The translations under genes and the position numbers were made by a program. A stretch of DNA of 31,955 nucleotides from IMG/VR virus record IMGVR_UViG_3300035188_000380, positions 1 to 31,955 of that record, one strand, 5' to 3'. Below the pieces are notes generated by a model. That model worked only from the letters and a program-made list of their open reading frames with translations. It searched no databases and was not told the DNA's origin. Of this stretch, positions 28,758 through 31,955 are shown one piece after another. The DNA is from a virus. Numbering within the stretch: the first letter of the stretch is position 1; every line of letters starts with the position of its first letter.

Positions 28758-30879
28758 GCAAATCTTCAACGGGTCCTTGGCTCAGGTAGCCGTGGGCGGG
28801 GCCTACGACGCCACAAAGATCACCCGTGGCAAGCACACCGGGCAGTACAACCTGGGCGCAGGGGAAACCGACAAGTTTGTCGGGCCCTGTCCCGCTGGAG
28901 TCGCCAACCTGGCGGAATCCTCGCTGGCCATTCCGTCGCAGTTCGTGCATCCGGTGAAGATCGCCGACGACCTGTTCTGGATCTTCGGCTCTGACGTGGC
29001 AACCGCAGCGGCCACTCGCCGTGTCCAGCTTTGGACTTGGGTCCCGTCCACCAACACCTACACCTTTGTTGGTGCGATCACCTGCACGTTTCCCACCGCC
29101 ACGAACCACACTGTCCGCGGGTTCCGTGCAATCTTGGAGAACTACACGACCGGAACCGTTGGGGTCTCAGGAACTGCGGTCACTGGATCGGGCACGGCCT
29201 GGACCACCGGACTGTCGGTCGGATCGCGCATCGGATTCGGCAGCACCGACCCAAACGCCATCACCACCTGGTATCAAATCAGCGCAATCGGATCGAACAC
29301 TTCCATCACGCTGACAGGAAGCGCCGGCACAATTACGGCCGGAACTCCATACGTCATCCAGGATTTGATGATCGTCCAGGCGACGACGAATGCCACAGTC
29401 ACCAACGGAGGATTGTTCGTCACCAAGGGCCTTCAATACGCCGATTTCCAGAACCCTGCCGCCGCCATCCCTGCGGCAACCACGGTGGACAAGATCAAGG
29501 CGACCTACTGGCTCAAGGACGCTGCGACCATCACCAACGACGTGATCGGTGGTTGTGCGCTCGGAGACCGCGATTCGTGGACGCAGCAGTACGTCTACAG
29601 CACCGAGGGTGCGGCTACTTCGCTGAATCTCTACCGCTACAACATCCGCACCCCACTGACCCTCACGGCGGGCGCACACACCCTCACGGGCACCGACATC
29701 GTCATCACGGGTGCCCAAACGGTCACTGGCAACATTTCCCAAGCAAACAACGGCCGCGTTGCCACCTTGCAGCACGGCCCTGGTTCCGGTGTTTCGTCGC
29801 TGTACCTGTTCACAGCCACCCGCATTTTGCGCGTGCCGCTGGCCAACATCACCAGCGGCAACACGACCTTTGTCGCCGACCAGATGTCCGAGGTTCCGCC
29901 TGGCGGCACGAACACCAGCGTTGCCACGGGCGGCTTCACTTCGATGGACGTGGCCGGATCCCTGGACAAACTAATCATCACGGGCGCAGCAAGCACTGGC
30001 ACCATCTATGTCACCGACTATTACACCGGGGGCCAGCAGCTTGACCGACGCGCCGGGTGCCTGACGCCGCAACTGCCGTCTGCATTGCGTGACACCGACA
30101 GTCCGATCTTCCCGCATAACATCGCTGCAAACGTGCCCTTTGTCTGGGTGGAGGATGGCTGGTTGTTCTGGGTTTATTCCCAGGCCGCAACCACCAACCT
30201 AAACTCCCTGACGGTCTACCCGCTGGCGGCAGACTTGGAGTTTCAGGCCGAAACTGACAACCGCATCATTTGCCCCAAGATCAGCCTAGGCGAGACACCG
30301 GCCAAGTTCTATCGGGCAATGGTAAACTGTGCCGAAAATCTTGGAGATATCACGATGGGCGTCACGCCCGATATGTACCAAGTGCAGTACCGCACAGCTG
30401 GCATCGACGACAATTCCGGAGCGTGGACTACGGTGCCACAGACGGGGGATATGTCGGGCGTCTCTGCGGCGGCCGAGATTCAGTTCGCTTTCCGCTTCCG
30501 CACTGCCGGCGTCATTTTGCTGCCTGCCCGCGTCCTGTCGTTGGCCTTGATCTACGAAACGGCCGACGCCCTGCCCTCGCAATACCGCTGGAACTTCGGC
30601 GACTTCAACACGTCGAACGGGACATTTGCGTGGGTGCAGTCCGCGCTATTCGGCGGAACTCCAGGCACTCACACCATCAACATCTACCGCGCCGACACCA
30701 ACGCGCTGGTGCTGACACAGGCGAGCACCGGAACGACCAACGGCACGTTTGAATACTGGAACGGGTCGGCTTGGGACTCCGGCATCGGATCGGACACCGT
30801 TGGTCGTCGCAGGCGATTCGTGCCCACCGGATCGCTTCCTGGAGGGGTTGACCTCTACGCCACCATCACCGTTGCATGA
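28741..30879 (+). CDS. Large virion structural protein, likely fibre or tip protein
   Basis: 712 residues, rich in Thr, Ser, Ala and Gly. The module from about residue 140 to 210 (GTVGVSGTAVTGSGTAW, IGFGSTDPNAITTWYQIS, then an LTGSAGTI end) is a known beta-sandwich-like repeat of phage structural proteins. The middle has many short strands (ITSGNTTFVADQ), and the C-terminal 150 residues (YRWNFGDFNTSNGTF ... YWNGSAWDSG) look like a carbohydrate-binding-like domain. No catalytic motif is seen. It is probably a host-contact protein. Confidence 0.65.
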   Translation: MKAAFEQIFNGSLAQVAVGGAYDATKITRGKHTGQYNLGAGETDKFVGPCPAGVANLAESSLAIPSQFVHPVKIADDLFWIFGSDVATAAATRRVQLWTWVPSTNTYTFVGAITCTFPTATNHTVRGFRAILENYTTGTVGVSGTAVTGSGTAWTTGLSVGSRIGFGSTDPNAITTWYQISAIGSNTSITLTGSAGTITAGTPYVIQDLMIVQATTNATVTNGGLFVTKGLQYADFQNPAAAIPAATTVDKIKATYWLKDAATITNDVIGGCALGDRDSWTQQYVYSTEGAATSLNLYRYNIRTPLTLTAGAHTLTGTDIVITGAQTVTGNISQANNGRVATLQHGPGSGVSSLYLFTATRILRVPLANITSGNTTFVADQMSEVPPGGTNTSVATGGFTSMDVAGSLDKLIITGAASTGTIYVTDYYTGGQQLDRRAGCLTPQLPSALRDTDSPIFPHNIAANVPFVWVEDGWLFWVYSQAATTNLNSLTVYPLAADLEFQAETDNRIICPKISLGETPAKFYRAMVNCAENLGDITMGVTPDMYQVQYRTAGIDDNSGAWTTVPQTGDMSGVSAAAEIQFAFRFRTAGVILLPARVLSLALIYETADALPSQYRWNFGDFNTSNGTFAWVQSALFGGTPGTHTINIYRADTNALVLTQASTGTTNGTFEYWNGSAWDSGIGSDTVGRRRRFVPTGSLPGGVDLYATITVA

Positions 30880-31178
30880 GCCTAAACGCCGGCGGAGGCC
30901 CCGCCCAACTTGTCCGAAACGTTGGATCGCCAAACAGCGTCCAGGGATTTCGAGCGACCGGACCCATCTCCGGCCCCCGCCTGGCGTCGGCACTTTCTGC
31001 CGTTGTCAAAATGCTCGGGGCGGACGGTGCCGCTCAGATTTCTGCCGCTGCAGCCGCCGCGGTGACCGTATGGCTCAAGGTTGGAGGCCTTTGGAAGCAA
31101 ACCACGCCGTTCATCAAGGTGTCCGGCACATGGAAGCAGGCAACGCCAAGCATTAAAGTCGGAGGCATTTGGAAATGA
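30876..31178 (+). CDS. Small structural protein with Trp-Lys repeats
   Basis: 100 residues. The N-terminal 65 residues are helical and low in charge. The C-terminal third carries three tandem copies of a K-V-x-G-x-WK unit, separated by Q-x-TP-x-I (VGGLWKQTTPFI, VSGTWKQATPSI, VGGIWK). Comparable VGG-x-W repeats are common in phage tail proteins. The stop overlaps the ATG at 31175. Function is unknown. Confidence 0.6.
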   Translation: MSLNAGGGPAQLVRNVGSPNSVQGFRATGPISGPRLASALSAVVKMLGADGAAQISAAAAAAVTVWLKVGGLWKQTTPFIKVSGTWKQATPSIKVGGIWK

Positions 31179-31552
31179 CCATCATCGGAACCAGCTTACA
31201 GCAAGGAATGGATGCGTTGTCCCGCATGATGGGCGGGCCCACATTCATCTGGCGGGGCACGACGGTTTCCTGCATTCCTGCCACGATCTCAGACGCCAAC
31301 TCGGTGATGCCGGGTGGGTTTTCTCCTGACGTTACTGCGCGCATTCTGGTCAAAGTCCAAGACTGGACGACTGCCGATTCCTCCATTGTGCTGGTTGAAG
31401 ACACGGCTTTTGCCGTCGATGCTTCAGAGACCCCTAGGCCCATCATCGGTCGCACGCTGACCTATCAAGGCAAGCTGTACCGCATCGTGTCGATCAAAGT
31501 CGACCCCACCGGGGCGTTTTATCGTGTCGATCTAGCCAGCCCAAGGAAATGA
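31175..31552 (+). CDS. Putative head-tail joining protein
   Basis: 125 residues from the ATG at 31175 overlapping the previous TGA. The fold pattern is strand-rich with a clear core (GRTLTYQGKLYRIVSIKVDP, then FYRVDLASP), close to the beta-barrel of lambda FII-type joining proteins. It lies one gene before the tail completion gene (31549), the order seen in lambda-like head-tail regions. Identity is inferred from the pattern and order; I have no decisive motif. Confidence 0.6.
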   Translation: MTIIGTSLQQGMDALSRMMGGPTFIWRGTTVSCIPATISDANSVMPGGFSPDVTARILVKVQDWTTADSSIVLVEDTAFAVDASETPRPIIGRTLTYQGKLYRIVSIKVDPTGAFYRVDLASPRK

Positions 31553-31955
31553 GGCCAGTCGTCAACATGACGGTCGATTCCAGCCGCTTTGATGCTGCCA
31601 TGAAGCAGTATCTATTGAGCACGTCCCGAGACTTGCACAAGGCGATCAACAGCCGGTTCTTTTACCTGATGGTTCGACTGTTCGTTTTGGTGCCACCCAA
31701 GAGCCCAGGCCAGGAGCGGCGCCGCATTGCCGACTATCTTGGGACGCCGCTGGGGGACATTAACCGGCAAAGCAAAAAGACCGGCAAACGCATTGGCAAG
31801 TCCCGCCTACTTCGCCGCGTGCATCTGATCGCTCAATCCCGAGAAGCTAAAGGCGGTCGCCGCGGCCTCTACGGCCAAGAGATGAAGGCAGCAGCCTCGG
31901 CCCTGATGCGGAAAGCTATTGGATCCGTCGGATACCTGCGCTCCGGTGTGGTGAA
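31549..31955 (+). CDS. Tail completion / head-tail connector protein, N-terminal part (split by contig end)
   Basis: The ATG at 31549 overlaps the stop of the previous gene (ATGA). The frame is open to the window end and continues at base 2 of the left end to a stop at 515-517, giving 265 residues in total. The N-terminus (MTVDSSRFDAAMKQYLL) fits a minor tail or connector protein. A hydrophobic stretch (YLMVRLFVLVPP) leads into a basic segment (RQSKKTGKRIGK). See the left part for the rest. Confidence 0.7.
   Translation, partial: MRPVVNMTVDSSRFDAAMKQYLLSTSRDLHKAINSRFFYLMVRLFVLVPPKSPGQERRRIADYLGTPLGDINRQSKKTGKRIGKSRLLRRVHLIAQSREAKGGRRGLYGQEMKAAASALMRKAIGSVGYLRSGVV
31830..31955. repeat. Right copy of 126-bp terminal direct repeat
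   Basis: Identical to 1-126 and in the same reading frame. It indicates that the contig is circular or circularly permuted; one copy should be removed before counting genome length. Confidence 0.95.

Noticed and set aside
29031-30044. A 337-codon open frame in another frame of the 28741 gene
   Set aside because: Its translation is His/Arg/Pro-rich and lacks any domain, the usual signature of an out-of-frame shadow.
1-31955. Integrase, repressor, attachment site, tRNA genes, insertion sequences
   Set aside because: I looked for these and found no convincing candidate on either strand.

Overview
The window is the complete or nearly complete genome of a small tailed phage (Caudoviricetes). Its first 126 bases (1-126) are repeated exactly at the end (31830-31955), inside one uninterrupted reading frame, so the contig closes into a circle of 31,829 bp. 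It encodes a lambda-type packaging set (small terminase, GpA-like large terminase, portal, ClpP-type protease fused to a capsid protein). It also encodes a tail tube candidate and a short tape measure but no recognisable sheath, so a siphovirus-like particle is the best guess. I saw no integrase, no CI-like repressor and no tRNA gene, which fits a virulent phage. The host is not shown directly. Structural genes mostly lack Shine-Dalgarno sites and have A/C-rich leaders, while the small early genes have strong ones. The style of the small coiled-coil early proteins reminds me of phages of Verrucomicrobiota and other freshwater bacteria, but that is a weak inference.

Layout. 1-7679: tail genes (completion, terminator, tube, chaperone candidate, tape measure, distal tail candidates, a tandem pair of paralogues, an 890-residue protein). 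7681-7929: the only minus-strand gene, a small HExxH zincin-like protein. 7970-9107: metallophosphoesterase and two small genes. 9295-10216: endolysin, a small DNA-binding candidate and a RuvC-like resolvase. 10213-12998: a run of eleven small genes joined by 4-base stop/start overlaps, several of which reuse almost the same Shine-Dalgarno/stop/start junction. 13022-16984: replication (SSB-like protein, DEDDy exonuclease, initiator, DnaB-like helicase). 16993-20101: HTH-type small proteins and both terminase subunits. 20152-23905: connector candidate, portal, protease-capsid fusion. 23917-30879: decoration or fibre proteins with a lysis cassette (two holin-like proteins and a nested spanin-like pair). 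30876-31955, continuing at 1: head-tail joining and tail completion.

How it fits together. The initiator gene carries two arrays of 11-bp iterons followed by a purine-only (GGGAA)n tract, laid out like the origin inside lambda gene O. The initiator would load the DnaB-like helicase encoded next door, with the SSB-like protein, exonuclease and resolvase supporting replication and branch resolution. The portal, capsid and terminase genes build and fill the head. The fibre and lysis genes sit, unusually, between the capsid and the head-tail joining genes.

The most unusual features are: (i) the array of small genes stitched by repeated junctions, with paralogues that share recent duplicated segments; (ii) the phased iteron origin inside the initiator gene; and (iii) the protease-capsid fusion, which still appears to contain the old leader and start codon of a free capsid gene.
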